Positions 46,599 to 55,080 of a stretch of 55,797 nucleotides of DNA are shown here, one piece after another. How positions within the stretch are numbered: position 1 is the first letter of the stretch; every line of letters begins with the position of its first letter. Source of the DNA: Nocardioidaceae bacterium (GTDB lineage: Bacteria > Actinomycetota > Actinomycetes > Propionibacteriales > Nocardioidaceae); assembly GCA_030447585.1 (NCBI GenBank), contig JAUJOO010000002.1, positions 141,434 through 197,230 of the forward strand. Reading direction: 5' to 3'. The notes under the pieces were generated by a model. That model was not told where the DNA came from and made no database searches. It was given only the letters and a program-made list of their open reading frames with translations. A program made the translations under genes and the position numbers.

Positions 46599-47072
46599 GT
46601 GCGTATCGACTCCCTTGATGCTGGGATAGTCGCCTTGTTCGCCGCGGAACCTCGCATCGGAGTGCTCGAAGCGTCTCGGCGCCTCGGCGTAGCCCGCGGC
46701 ACCGTGCAGGCCCGCCTCGACCGACTCGAGCGTGCCGGGGTCGTGCGTGGCTGGGGTCCAGAGGTGGACGCCGAAGCGCTCGGCTACCCCGTGACCGCCT
46801 TCATCACCCTCGAGATCCGCCAGGGTGAGGGGCATGATCCGGTGGGCGACCACCTGGCTTCGGTGCCCGAGGTCATCGAGGCGCACACCATCACCGGCCC
46901 TGGTGACCTGTGGTGCCGCGTCGTGGCACGGTCCAACACCGACCTTCAGCGGGTGCTCGACACAGTCGTGTCCTACCCGGGCATCGAGCGGTCGGCGACG
47001 GTGATCTCACTCACCAGCCAGATCCAGCACCGGATGCTTCCCCTGGTCGCCGAGGCCGCCCACGACGGCTAG
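46599..47072 (+). CDS. Lrp/AsnC family transcriptional regulator
   Basis: 157 residues from GTG 46599 with AAGGAG five bases upstream. An N-terminal helix-turn-helix (LEASRRLGVARGTVQARLDR LERAG) is followed by a RAM-type ligand-binding domain (GYPVTAFITLEIRQGEG to IERSATVISLTSQI). It is divergent from hppD; the 145-bp space contains repeated TGCGCA and GCAAT elements that could be its operators. Tyrosine or another aromatic compound is the likely effector (inferred). Confidence 0.9.
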   Translation: MRIDSLDAGIVALFAAEPRIGVLEASRRLGVARGTVQARLDRLERAGVVRGWGPEVDAEALGYPVTAFITLEIRQGEGHDPVGDHLASVPEVIEAHTITGPGDLWCRVVARSNTDLQRVLDTVVSYPGIERSATVISLTSQIQHRMLPLVAEAAHDG

Positions 47073-47100
47073 TGCCGTGTGTGGCACTGCTGCCGGCCAC

Positions 47101-48537
47101 TCAGGGAGCTATCCCGACGTGATCGGCTGATCGATCGGCGGTGGGGCGCTGCACCCGCTGCGCGACGACGTTCGCCAACACCATAACCAGCCCGGCGAGG
47201 GCGAAGATCACCAGGAACAGCTGAGTGGGCGGCCACGTGTCGCGCCAGACGGCGTACACCACCCCGGCCGCACCGATCACGAGCAAGCCACCAAGTGAGT
47301 CGCTCATCTGGATGGCTGCGGAGTTGGCCCCTCGGTCCGCTGGCGGCGAGTAGTCGAACAGCAAGACGGCGTTGCTGGCCATCGACAGACCCATGCCGAC
47401 TCCCCCGACCAGCAAGCCGAGGGCAGCCAACCACACTGGGAACTCCACGGTGTCGGTCGCGATCGAGGCAGCTCCGGCCACGACGACACCAAGCGCCGTC
47501 ACTGCGGCGCCGCGCACGACAAGGCCGCTTCGCCGCATTCTCAGCTGGGGCCGCCCCTGAAACATGGCGCCGGCCGACCACCCCAACGCCGTTCCGGCCA
47601 CCGAGACGCCGGCGAACGTCGGACTCACGCCGCGGTGCTCGATCAGCATCAGTGGGACGTACGCCTGGGCGCCGAAGAAACCGCCAGCCATCACTCCCTT
47701 GAAGGCGACGACCGAGGGCAACCCCCGGCGCAGCCTCAAAGTGCCCGGCGGAAAGAGCCTGCGGGCCGACCAGAGCAGCAGCACCAGGCCGCCGACCGCC
47801 GCGGCGATCGCCAGTAACCATCTCTCGTCCTCTGCCACAATGCCGGCCCACTGCACGGCGGCAGCGCCGAGTGCCATCGCGGCGGCCAGCCGCACCCGCC
47901 CGGCGCGCCGGATGCCGGTCGGTGCAGTTTTGCCGAGGCGCGGCAGCACAGCCAGCAGCGGGATCGGCATCAACGGAACCAGGGAAAGGAACGCCCAGCG
48001 CCAGGAGACGTGCTCGGTGAGGCTGCCTGCGATGAACGGGCCGACCACCGACGGCACCACCCACGCCGTGGAGATCAACGACATCACCCGGGGCCGGACA
48101 GTGTCCGGGTAGCACTGACCGATGACCACGTAGACGGCAACGATGGTGAGGCCGGCGCCCAGCCCCTGTACGACACGACCGCCGATGAGAACGGGCATCG
48201 TCGGGCTGAGCCCGGACACGATGAGCCCAACCGCGAACGTCAAGGCGCCACAGACGAGCGGCAGCCGCGGGCCGATACGGTCGCACACCTCACCCCCCAC
48301 GCCGTTGGCGAACATCACTCCGGCGAGAAAGCCGGTCAGCGCCCAGGGGTAGAGAGCCTGGCCACCCAGCTCACGAGCGGCCACGGGCAGCGCCGTGGCC
48401 ACCGCCATGAACTCGAATGCGATGCCGGCGATCAGACCGAAAATGCCGATCGAGACGCTGCGGTAGTCGCTGTGTAACGGCCCCCGCGCAGTCAGTTGTC
48501 TCCCCCGTCGTCGTCGCCGCGCGACAACGACTCCCAC
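47101..48537 (-). CDS. MFS transporter, DHA2-like exporter
   Basis: 478 residues, about 12-14 helices. Helix 1 begins VSIGIFGLIAGIAFEFMAVA. Loop 2-3 reads GEVCDRIGPRLPL (motif A), helix 4 VVQGLGAGLTIVAVYVVIGQ, and motif C is STAWVVPSVVGPFIAGSL. The N-terminus is very basic (VARRRRRGRQL). The start at 48537 overlaps the DUF3039 gene by 46 bp; a later start may be used. It is tail to tail with the Lrp-type regulator. The substrate is unknown. Confidence 0.88.
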   Translation of the reverse strand: MGVVVARRRRRGRQLTARGPLHSDYRSVSIGIFGLIAGIAFEFMAVATALPVAARELGGQALYPWALTGFLAGVMFANGVGGEVCDRIGPRLPLVCGALTFAVGLIVSGLSPTMPVLIGGRVVQGLGAGLTIVAVYVVIGQCYPDTVRPRVMSLISTAWVVPSVVGPFIAGSLTEHVSWRWAFLSLVPLMPIPLLAVLPRLGKTAPTGIRRAGRVRLAAAMALGAAAVQWAGIVAEDERWLLAIAAAVGGLVLLLWSARRLFPPGTLRLRRGLPSVVAFKGVMAGGFFGAQAYVPLMLIEHRGVSPTFAGVSVAGTALGWSAGAMFQGRPQLRMRRSGLVVRGAAVTALGVVVAGAASIATDTVEFPVWLAALGLLVGGVGMGLSMASNAVLLFDYSPPADRGANSAAIQMSDSLGGLLVIGAAGVVYAVWRDTWPPTQLFLVIFALAGLVMVLANVVAQRVQRPTADRSADHVGIAP

Positions 48538-48758
48538 ACCTCTTTGCAGGCAGGGCAGACGGGGTACTTCTTCGGGTCACGGCTCGGCACCCACACCTTG
48601 CCGCACAGTGCGACCACCGGTGTCCCCATCACCATCGCCTCTGTCAGCTTGTCCTTCCGCGCGTAGTGGCTGAAGCGGTCGTGGTCCCCCTCGTCGAGCG
48701 ACCCCTCTGTACGCCGATCCTCGATCGTCTCGGCGCCAGGACTGAGTTGGGTACTCAC
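48492..48758 (-). CDS. DUF3039 domain protein
   Basis: 88 residues, acidic. The core FSHYARKDKLTEAMVMGTPV VALCGKVWVPSRDP is followed by YPVCPACKEVWE. The Cys-x-n-CPxC pattern suggests a single structural zinc site. It is widespread in actinobacteria, with no known role. It is encoded just upstream of, and overlapping, the MFS gene. Confidence 0.9.
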   Translation of the reverse strand: MSTQLSPGAETIEDRRTEGSLDEGDHDRFSHYARKDKLTEAMVMGTPVVALCGKVWVPSRDPKKYPVCPACKEVWESLSRGDDDGGDN

Positions 48759-48801
48759 GGTGCCGAGTCTAGGTGGCCCCGAGTTGCCGGGCAGCGGCGC
48801 G

Positions 48802-49353
48802 TCAGTTCATGGACGGGTCGGAAGGCAGCGTGGAGAGATAGGCGAGGTCACCTGGCTGGCGGCGCAACACGGTGCGCCAAAGCCGGTTCGGTTCAGGGTG
48901 GGTGAGGTCGCCGGCGCGGGCGCCCACGACGTACCAGGAGCCCTCGGCTATCTCCACCTCGAGCTGGCCGGGACTCCAACCGGCATACCCGCTGAAGATC
49001 CGGACGCCGGCCAGGCCGGGGGTCAGGTCGATGGGAGCGGCGTCGAGGTCCACGAGTCCGTAGTCGCCGATCAGCTGCTTGAACCCGGTGGGAGGACCAG
49101 CACCCGTCGCCAGACCGATCGCCAGCGCGGAGTCCTGCGCCACCGGACCGCCGGAGAAGAGCAGCGACGGTTCGCTCACTGCGTCCGCCCAGCCGGGCAG
49201 CACGGCAAGGACCGGCAGCTCCGACGGCCTGTTGATGATGACGCCGAGCGCTCCGTCCTCGTCGTGGTCGAGCAGGAAGATCACAGCGCGAGCGAAGTTG
49301 GGGTCGACCAACGCGGGGGTGGCAACCAGCAGCTGTCCGGTATGGAAGACCAT
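48802..49353 (-). CDS. YqgE/AlgH family protein
   Basis: 183 residues. Family signatures are GQLLVATPALVDPNFARAVI, DGALGVIINRP, LLFSGGPVAQDSALAIG and RIFSGYAGWSPGQLEVEIAE GSW. AlgH/YqgE proteins are conserved in many bacteria, and their biochemical role is unresolved. It follows the malic enzyme gene by about 10 bp on the same strand, so it is probably co-transcribed. Confidence 0.93.
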   Translation of the reverse strand: MVFHTGQLLVATPALVDPNFARAVIFLLDHDEDGALGVIINRPSELPVLAVLPGWADAVSEPSLLFSGGPVAQDSALAIGLATGAGPPTGFKQLIGDYGLVDLDAAPIDLTPGLAGVRIFSGYAGWSPGQLEVEIAEGSWYVVGARAGDLTHPEPNRLWRTVLRRQPGDLAYLSTLPSDPSMN

Positions 49354-49363
49354 GGCAACGCCC

Positions 49364-50863
49364 TCAGCCGGTCGCTGCGGCGGGGTCCCGGCTCACCGAC
49401 GCCGCCACGACTTCATCTGTGGCGCCTCGATCCATTGGCGAGGGGCCGTCTTCGATGACCGCCGCAGCGGCGTCCTTGAGCGCGGTGGCGGCCTCTCGGA
49501 CCGCCGCCGCAACGGCCTTGTGGACCTCTTCATGGAAGACGCTGGGGATCACGTAGTCCGCGTTCATCTCCTCCTCGCTGACCGACTTGGCGATCGCCTT
49601 CGCGGCCGCCAACAGCAAGGTGTCGTCGATGGTCGTCGCTGACGCATCCACCAGCCCTCGGAAGACGCCGGGAAACGCCAGCACGTTGTTGATCTGGTTC
49701 GGGTAGTCGGAGCGTCCGGTGGCGACCACGCCCGCATGCTTGCGCGCTTCACCGGGCTCGACCTCAGGGTCTGGGTTCGCCAGCGCGAAGACGATGGAGT
49801 TGTCGGCCATGGTCGCGATGTCGTCGCCGGTGAGGATGTTGGGTGCGGACACCCCGATGAAGACGTCCGCCCCCCGGACAGCGTCCTTGAGCGAACCGCC
49901 GAAACCGTCCACGTTCGTGTGCTCGGCGATCCAGCCGAGCGACCGGTCGAGGTGAGCACGCCCACGATGAATCACCCCGGCCACATCTGCCACGACGACG
50001 TTGCCTGCACCGGCCTTCAGGAGCAGCCGGACGATCGCGGAACCCGCGGCACCCGCGCCGGACATGACGATGCGTACGGCGCTCAGGTCTTTGCCGACGA
50101 CCCGCAGCGAGTTGGTGAGGGCCGCGAACACCACGATCGCTGTGCCGTGCTGGTCATCGTGGAAGACCGGGATGTCGAGCAGCTCGCGAAGCCGGGCCTC
50201 GACCTCGAAGCAGCGTGGCGCCGAGATGTCCTCGAGGTTGATGCCGGCGAAGACAGGCGCGATCACCTGGACGGTACGCACGATCTCGTCCACGTCCTGG
50301 GTGTCGAGGCAGAGCGGCCACGCGTCGATGCCAGCGAAGCGTTTGAAGAGTGCGGCCTTCCCCTCCATCACAGGCAGCGCGGCGGCTGGGCCGAGGTTTC
50401 CCAGTCCCAGCACGGCGGACCCGTCGGTCACGACTGCGACGGCGTTGCGTTTGATGGTCAACCGGCGGGCGTCCTCCGGGTTCGACGCGATTGCCAGACA
50501 GACACGCGCGACGCCCGGCGTGTACACCATCGACAGCTCGTCGCGGTTGCGGATCGGGTGTTTGGAAGCCATCTCGATCGTCCCGCCAAGGTGCATGAGA
50601 AACGTTCGGTCGGAGACCTTGTGAACCTCGACTCCCTCGACCTGCTTCAGCCCGGCGACGATCTCATCAGCGTGGTTGGTGTCTCGGGCGGCACAGGTCA
50701 CGTCGATGCGCAGCCGGTCGGCCCCGGAGGCCGTCACGTCGAGTGCGGTGACGACACCACCGGCCTGCTCCACGCGGTTGGTCAGCTGGCTGACAGCCGA
50801 ACCGCCGACAGGGACGACCAGTCGCACGGTGATCGAGTAGGAGACGGAGGGCATGGTCGACAT
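49364..50863 (-). CDS. NAD-dependent malic enzyme with N-terminal ACT domain
   Basis: 499 residues. An ACT-like domain (about 8-85: YSITVRLVVPVGGSAVSQLT to VEGVEVHKVSD) precedes the malic enzyme core: Tyr114 in ELSMVYTPGVARVC, Lys in MEGKAALFKRFAG, metal-site Asp in CLDTQDVDE and FHDDQHGTAIV, and the NAD motif SGAGAAGSAI. It decarboxylates malate to pyruvate. The ACT domain suggests allosteric control by an amino acid or similar ligand. The C-terminus has a low-complexity Ala/Asp tail. An alternative start is Met4 (50854). Confidence 0.94.
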   Translation of the reverse strand: MSTMPSVSYSITVRLVVPVGGSAVSQLTNRVEQAGGVVTALDVTASGADRLRIDVTCAARDTNHADEIVAGLKQVEGVEVHKVSDRTFLMHLGGTIEMASKHPIRNRDELSMVYTPGVARVCLAIASNPEDARRLTIKRNAVAVVTDGSAVLGLGNLGPAAALPVMEGKAALFKRFAGIDAWPLCLDTQDVDEIVRTVQVIAPVFAGINLEDISAPRCFEVEARLRELLDIPVFHDDQHGTAIVVFAALTNSLRVVGKDLSAVRIVMSGAGAAGSAIVRLLLKAGAGNVVVADVAGVIHRGRAHLDRSLGWIAEHTNVDGFGGSLKDAVRGADVFIGVSAPNILTGDDIATMADNSIVFALANPDPEVEPGEARKHAGVVATGRSDYPNQINNVLAFPGVFRGLVDASATTIDDTLLLAAAKAIAKSVSEEEMNADYVIPSVFHEEVHKAVAAAVREAATALKDAAAAVIEDGPSPMDRGATDEVVAASVSRDPAAATG

Positions 50864-51014
50864 ACCTCCATCATCGCAAGAAAGTCGCCGGTCAGCGCGC
50901 CGACGTCTCCGCCCTGGCGCCGCGATGAAGCCCTACGACGTGCCGGCTGGACCCCTCTCCAGGCCTGTTCGGCACAGCAACCACCTCCCGAGCCGTGCCC
51001 CGTCAGGGCCTACG

Positions 51015-53333
51015 TCAGCCAATCGACGCGAGTCGTCGAGGCGTACGCCGCGGCTGCTTCGACATCACGGCCGCCATCTCGTCGAAGCACATAGGTCGCG
51101 TGAAGAGGTAGCCCTGACCGATGCTTGCGCCTGTGTGGTCGACGAGGTGTTGGAGCTGGACCTCCCGCTCTATGCCCTCTACCACGACGTCCAAACCGAG
51201 TGCCTCTCCCATCACGACCATGGACCGCACGAGGGCGCACGCACGGTCGTCCGAGTCAATGTCCGCTAAGAATGAACGGTCGATCTTGAGGATGTGGACA
51301 GGCAACCGCTGGAGATAGCTCAGTGACGAGAACCCGACACCGAAGTCGTCGACGGCGAACAGCACGTCCGACTCGGCCAGGGCAGTCATGGCAGCGAGCG
51401 TCGGCGAGTCGCTGTTGACGAAGTGGCGCTCGGTCAGCTCGAGGACGAGGGTGACATCACCCATCCGGGCCTGAGCACGCTGGATCTGAGGGATGAAACC
51501 CGGCTCGTGCAGCTGCTGCGAAGCGATGTTCACCCAGACGGAGAGGGAGCGACCTGCGGCTGCGCGCATCTTCGGCACGTCGTCGGCGACCATGCCCAGG
51601 ACCACCTCGCCCAGACTGACGATGAGGCCGCTTTCCTCCGCGGCCGGGATGAACAGGTCCGGCGGAACGGGGACCCCATCGCGTCGCCATCGCACGAGCG
51701 CCTCGACGCCGTACATCTCCCGGGTGCGAAGATCCTGGACCGGTTGGTAGTAGAGCTCGAGCTCCTTGCCGTCGATGGCCTTGCGCAGCTTGTCGATGAG
51801 GTCGATGCGCTGCAGCCGCTCGTCGCCGAACGACAGACGGTAGGTCTCGTGCCGGTTCTTTCCCTGCCTCTTGGCGTGGTACATGGCCAGGTCCGCATGG
51901 CTGAGAAGCGTCTCGGCGGAGTCCTCGGTCGCTGAGAGAGCCACCCCGATCGTGACGGTCACAGAGACCTCTTCGCCGCCCACCTCGATGCGTCGTCTCA
52001 ACGACTCGAGGATGCGCTCGCACGTGCGCGAGACGTGGTCGGGGTCCTCCACCTCCTCGAGGAGCACCGCAAACTCGTCGCCGCCGAGGCGAGCGACCGT
52101 GTCGTCCGAGCGGACGGCGGACCTGATGCGCCTGCCGACCTCCCTGAGGAGCTGGTCTCCGGCGGCATGCCCCAAGAGGTCGTTGACCTGCTTGAAGCCG
52201 TCGAGGTCGCAGAACAAGAGGGCAAGGCGTCCACCGCGGCGCGCGCGCGACGCCAGCGCATGGTCGACGCGGTCCATGAACAGCGGCCGGTTCGGAAGGC
52301 CGGTCAGCGGGTCGTGCCAGGCCAGGTGGGCCATCTCGTCCCCGAGCCGCAACCGCTCGAAGGCATCCTCCGCCACCGCGACCAGAGCCGCCAAAGCCTG
52401 CTGGTCATCGCCGGCCGTGGCTCCGGTGCCAGCCAGCGCCGGACCGACGATCCAAAGGTTGCCGACGCTCCCGTGCACGGGGATCCCACCCTCGTCGCCG
52501 GTGGGAGGGTCAGCGCGAAGGGCGATGCGCGGGTCGCGTAGCAAGTCACTGGCCCCGACACGCAGCGCTTCCAGGACCACCTGCGTGTCCTTCACCGTCT
52601 GCAGCGTCACCGCCGTGTCCAGCAAGATCTTGAGCCGACGAGCCTGTTCACTACCGCGAGACTGTGCTCGGGAAGCCACCAAGATGGTGGCGACGGGCAC
52701 GATGAGCAGGACCGCTGACCACGTCGGGAGCTGGCGGACCACCAACGCCGCCAGGTAACCAAGCGCGGCGGTTCCCAAGAAGGCTGCGAGTGGCCCGAGC
52801 ACGCCCGTGAGGGTGAGTCCGCGTACGACGCCGAACCCTTCGTAGAGACCCAGCGAAACCGCCGACATCACGAAGTCGGCAAGGAAGTACACCAAGCCGG
52901 CGAGGCCGGCGGCCAGCAGCTCGCGAGGAGTGGTCTCCGCACCGGCGCGGGTGAGGTCGAACACCAGGAGCGCTAGTGCTCCGGCTATCACCCCGAGCCC
53001 CGCGTTGAAGGCCTTCGTCGACCTGGACTTGCCCGACATCGCCTGCCCCAGAGCGACCCCTACGGACCAGATGGCCAGCGCCGCCACCGGCTCCGTGATC
53101 GTGCCGAGGAAGATCAGGACGCAGGTATTCAGCCCGATCTCGATGCCGGCCCCACGGCGGCCGATCAGCAGCGGGAACCAGCCCATCACCATGATGAGTG
53201 GCACCGCGAGCAGGTACTCCGCTTGGAAGGTGTCCGCGTGGACGGCTTGGACCGCGATGGCGGACACCGCGATGACGACACCCACCGCCGACGTTCCCTG
53301 GTCGAAGATCTCGCTCAGCCTGACCCGAATCAT
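51015..53333 (-). CDS. Membrane-bound GGDEF-EAL c-di-GMP cyclase/phosphodiesterase
   Basis: 772 residues. About six N-terminal helices (residues 15-220, MASE-like sensor) and a GAF-like region precede the GGDEF domain (GGDEF 417-421, with an intact RxxD inhibitory site at 408-411). An EAL domain follows (EAL 544-546; VNIASQQ, LELTERHF, DDFGVGFSSLSYLQ, LKIDRSF, EGIE and GQGYLF all present). Both catalytic motifs are intact, so it could make and degrade c-di-GMP, with one activity probably dominant. It is upstream of the malic enzyme but separated by about 150 bp. Confidence 0.93.
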   Translation of the reverse strand: MIRVRLSEIFDQGTSAVGVVIAVSAIAVQAVHADTFQAEYLLAVPLIMVMGWFPLLIGRRGAGIEIGLNTCVLIFLGTITEPVAALAIWSVGVALGQAMSGKSRSTKAFNAGLGVIAGALALLVFDLTRAGAETTPRELLAAGLAGLVYFLADFVMSAVSLGLYEGFGVVRGLTLTGVLGPLAAFLGTAALGYLAALVVRQLPTWSAVLLIVPVATILVASRAQSRGSEQARRLKILLDTAVTLQTVKDTQVVLEALRVGASDLLRDPRIALRADPPTGDEGGIPVHGSVGNLWIVGPALAGTGATAGDDQQALAALVAVAEDAFERLRLGDEMAHLAWHDPLTGLPNRPLFMDRVDHALASRARRGGRLALLFCDLDGFKQVNDLLGHAAGDQLLREVGRRIRSAVRSDDTVARLGGDEFAVLLEEVEDPDHVSRTCERILESLRRRIEVGGEEVSVTVTIGVALSATEDSAETLLSHADLAMYHAKRQGKNRHETYRLSFGDERLQRIDLIDKLRKAIDGKELELYYQPVQDLRTREMYGVEALVRWRRDGVPVPPDLFIPAAEESGLIVSLGEVVLGMVADDVPKMRAAAGRSLSVWVNIASQQLHEPGFIPQIQRAQARMGDVTLVLELTERHFVNSDSPTLAAMTALAESDVLFAVDDFGVGFSSLSYLQRLPVHILKIDRSFLADIDSDDRACALVRSMVVMGEALGLDVVVEGIEREVQLQHLVDHTGASIGQGYLFTRPMCFDEMAAVMSKQPRRTPRRLASIG

Positions 53334-53446
53334 GCAGAAGCCACTAGGGCGTCACGAGCGGCGGTCGCGGGCAGGTCACAATAGGAGAATAGGTGCAGTC
53401 CGCCCGCGGTTGGGTCAGTTCGGGCACAATCTCTGCCACCTCGCCC

Positions 53447-55009
53447 TTATCCCTGCGGCGGCTTGAAGAGCTCGTTGTCCTGGACCGTGGGTAGATGCAG
53501 GGTGCGGTAGCCGAGCTCGTCGAACAAGATGGTGATGCGGTCACCGCTCAGGTCCATCACGAGCCCCCCACCGAACTCTGTGTGCCTGATGCGGGTCGAC
53601 ACCGCGTACGGCGTCTGCGAGACCTCCTGGTACTCCGCCGACGTGCCGGCCCGGCAGGTGTCACAGTTGCCACAGACCTCCGGCATGTCCTCACCGAAAT
53701 AGCCGAGCAGGAACTGCCTTCGACAACTGTGCGTCTCGGCGTAGGCGCGCATCATCTCGACGCGCGACCGCTCGAGACTGCGGTGTGCCTCCGCCCGCCC
53801 TATCACGGCGTCGATCAGGTCAAGGCTGACTTCGTCCACGTCCGCCGTCACCTCGCCGACCAGGTTGAGGATCCGGGCGACCCGGCGGCCGCTGAGCCCG
53901 GTCATCGCCTGCATCTGTGCCGGGTCGGGCGCGGGACCACCTGGGTCGGCCATCGCGGCGAGAACCAATGCGACTTCGTCATACCTCGGTACTGCTGGCG
54001 CGTGGTAGCGACCGAGGGCGAGATCCTCGGCGCGGTACATCAACACCGCCTCTGCCGGTTCACGGTCGCGCCCAGCGCGACCGACCTCCTGATAGTAGGC
54101 GTCCGGGGACCCCGGCACCTGCGCGTGAACGACGAGCCGGACATCCGGCTTGTCGACGCCCATCCCGAAGGCGGAAGTGGCTACCACGACGTCGAGCTGC
54201 CCCGCCAAAAACTGCTGGTGGACCGTCTCGCGGGCCTGTTTGGCCTTGCCGGCGTGATAGGCGGCAGCCGACGTCTCTTGTCTCTGCAGCATCACCGCAA
54301 CCTTCTCGGTCAGGCCACGCGTACCGCAGTAGACGATCGCCGAGCCACTGGCAGCCAGCACCTGCTCGATCACCTGCTGAGCCTGCTGGGCGGCTGTCGC
54401 GCAGGGGACCACCTGCAAGTCGATGTTGGTGCGTGCGTGCCCGCGGACGATGATCCTGGGATTACGCAGGGCTAGCCGGTTGACGATGTCGTCGCGGACC
54501 GGTGCCGCTGCCGTACCGGTCAGCGCCATCACCCGAGGACGCCCGAGCTCGTCGATCAACGCTCCCAGGCGCAGGTAGTCGGGCCGGAAGTCGTGTCCCC
54601 ATGCCGAGACGCAGTGTGCCTCGTCCACAGCCACCAGGCTGGGCGCAAGTTCCTGGGTACGTCGGAGCACCTCTGGCCTGGCGAGCTGCTCCGGTGCCAT
54701 GAAGAGGAACTCGACTTCTCCGGTGGCGACCTTGTCGAAGGCCTCCTCGTGCTGAGCGTCGGTCTCAGCCGAGCTGATCCGCATGGCTCGTGTCTTGTCA
54801 CCGCCATCCGCAAGACCAGCGATCTGATCTTGCTGGAGTGCAAGTAACGGGGAGATGACCACCGTAGGTCCGTCCAAGATGACCGCCGGGAGCTGGTAGC
54901 TCAACGACTTCCCGGAGCCGGTGGGAGACACGAGGAGGACGTCGTGGCCTTCCAAGAGCGCGGTCATTGCCTCATGTTGGCCGGGGAGCAGATCCCCGTG
55001 GCCGAACAC
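53447..55009 (-). CDS. RecQ family ATP-dependent DNA helicase
   Basis: 520 residues. Motif I SPTGSGKS (28-35), motif II DEAHC (129-133), the aromatic-rich loop region (SAWGHDFRPDYLRLG), motif VI QEVGRAGRDR (307-316), and a zinc-binding RecQ-Ct with Cys429, 446, 449 and 452. A short C-terminal domain with RITILFDELGYRTLHLPTV replaces the usual HRDC. GTG 55009 is the first standard start, but upstream in-frame sequence (VARLLSTAKD) looks coding, so the true start may be slightly earlier. A role in recombination and repair is inferred from the family. Confidence 0.92.
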   Translation of the reverse strand: MFGHGDLLPGQHEAMTALLEGHDVLLVSPTGSGKSLSYQLPAVILDGPTVVISPLLALQQDQIAGLADGGDKTRAMRISSAETDAQHEEAFDKVATGEVEFLFMAPEQLARPEVLRRTQELAPSLVAVDEAHCVSAWGHDFRPDYLRLGALIDELGRPRVMALTGTAAAPVRDDIVNRLALRNPRIIVRGHARTNIDLQVVPCATAAQQAQQVIEQVLAASGSAIVYCGTRGLTEKVAVMLQRQETSAAAYHAGKAKQARETVHQQFLAGQLDVVVATSAFGMGVDKPDVRLVVHAQVPGSPDAYYQEVGRAGRDREPAEAVLMYRAEDLALGRYHAPAVPRYDEVALVLAAMADPGGPAPDPAQMQAMTGLSGRRVARILNLVGEVTADVDEVSLDLIDAVIGRAEAHRSLERSRVEMMRAYAETHSCRRQFLLGYFGEDMPEVCGNCDTCRAGTSAEYQEVSQTPYAVSTRIRHTEFGGGLVMDLSGDRITILFDELGYRTLHLPTVQDNELFKPPQG

Positions 55010-55080
55010 GTCCTTGGCCGTGGAAAGCAGCCGGGCGACGCCGGCAGGAGATGTCTGCCTGCGCGGACCCCTGCGACGTC

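Noticed and set aside
47069-48286. 405-codon minus-strand open frame
   Set aside because: It is a shifted-frame shadow of the MFS exporter at 47101-48537, extremely Arg/Gly-rich and without membrane segments.
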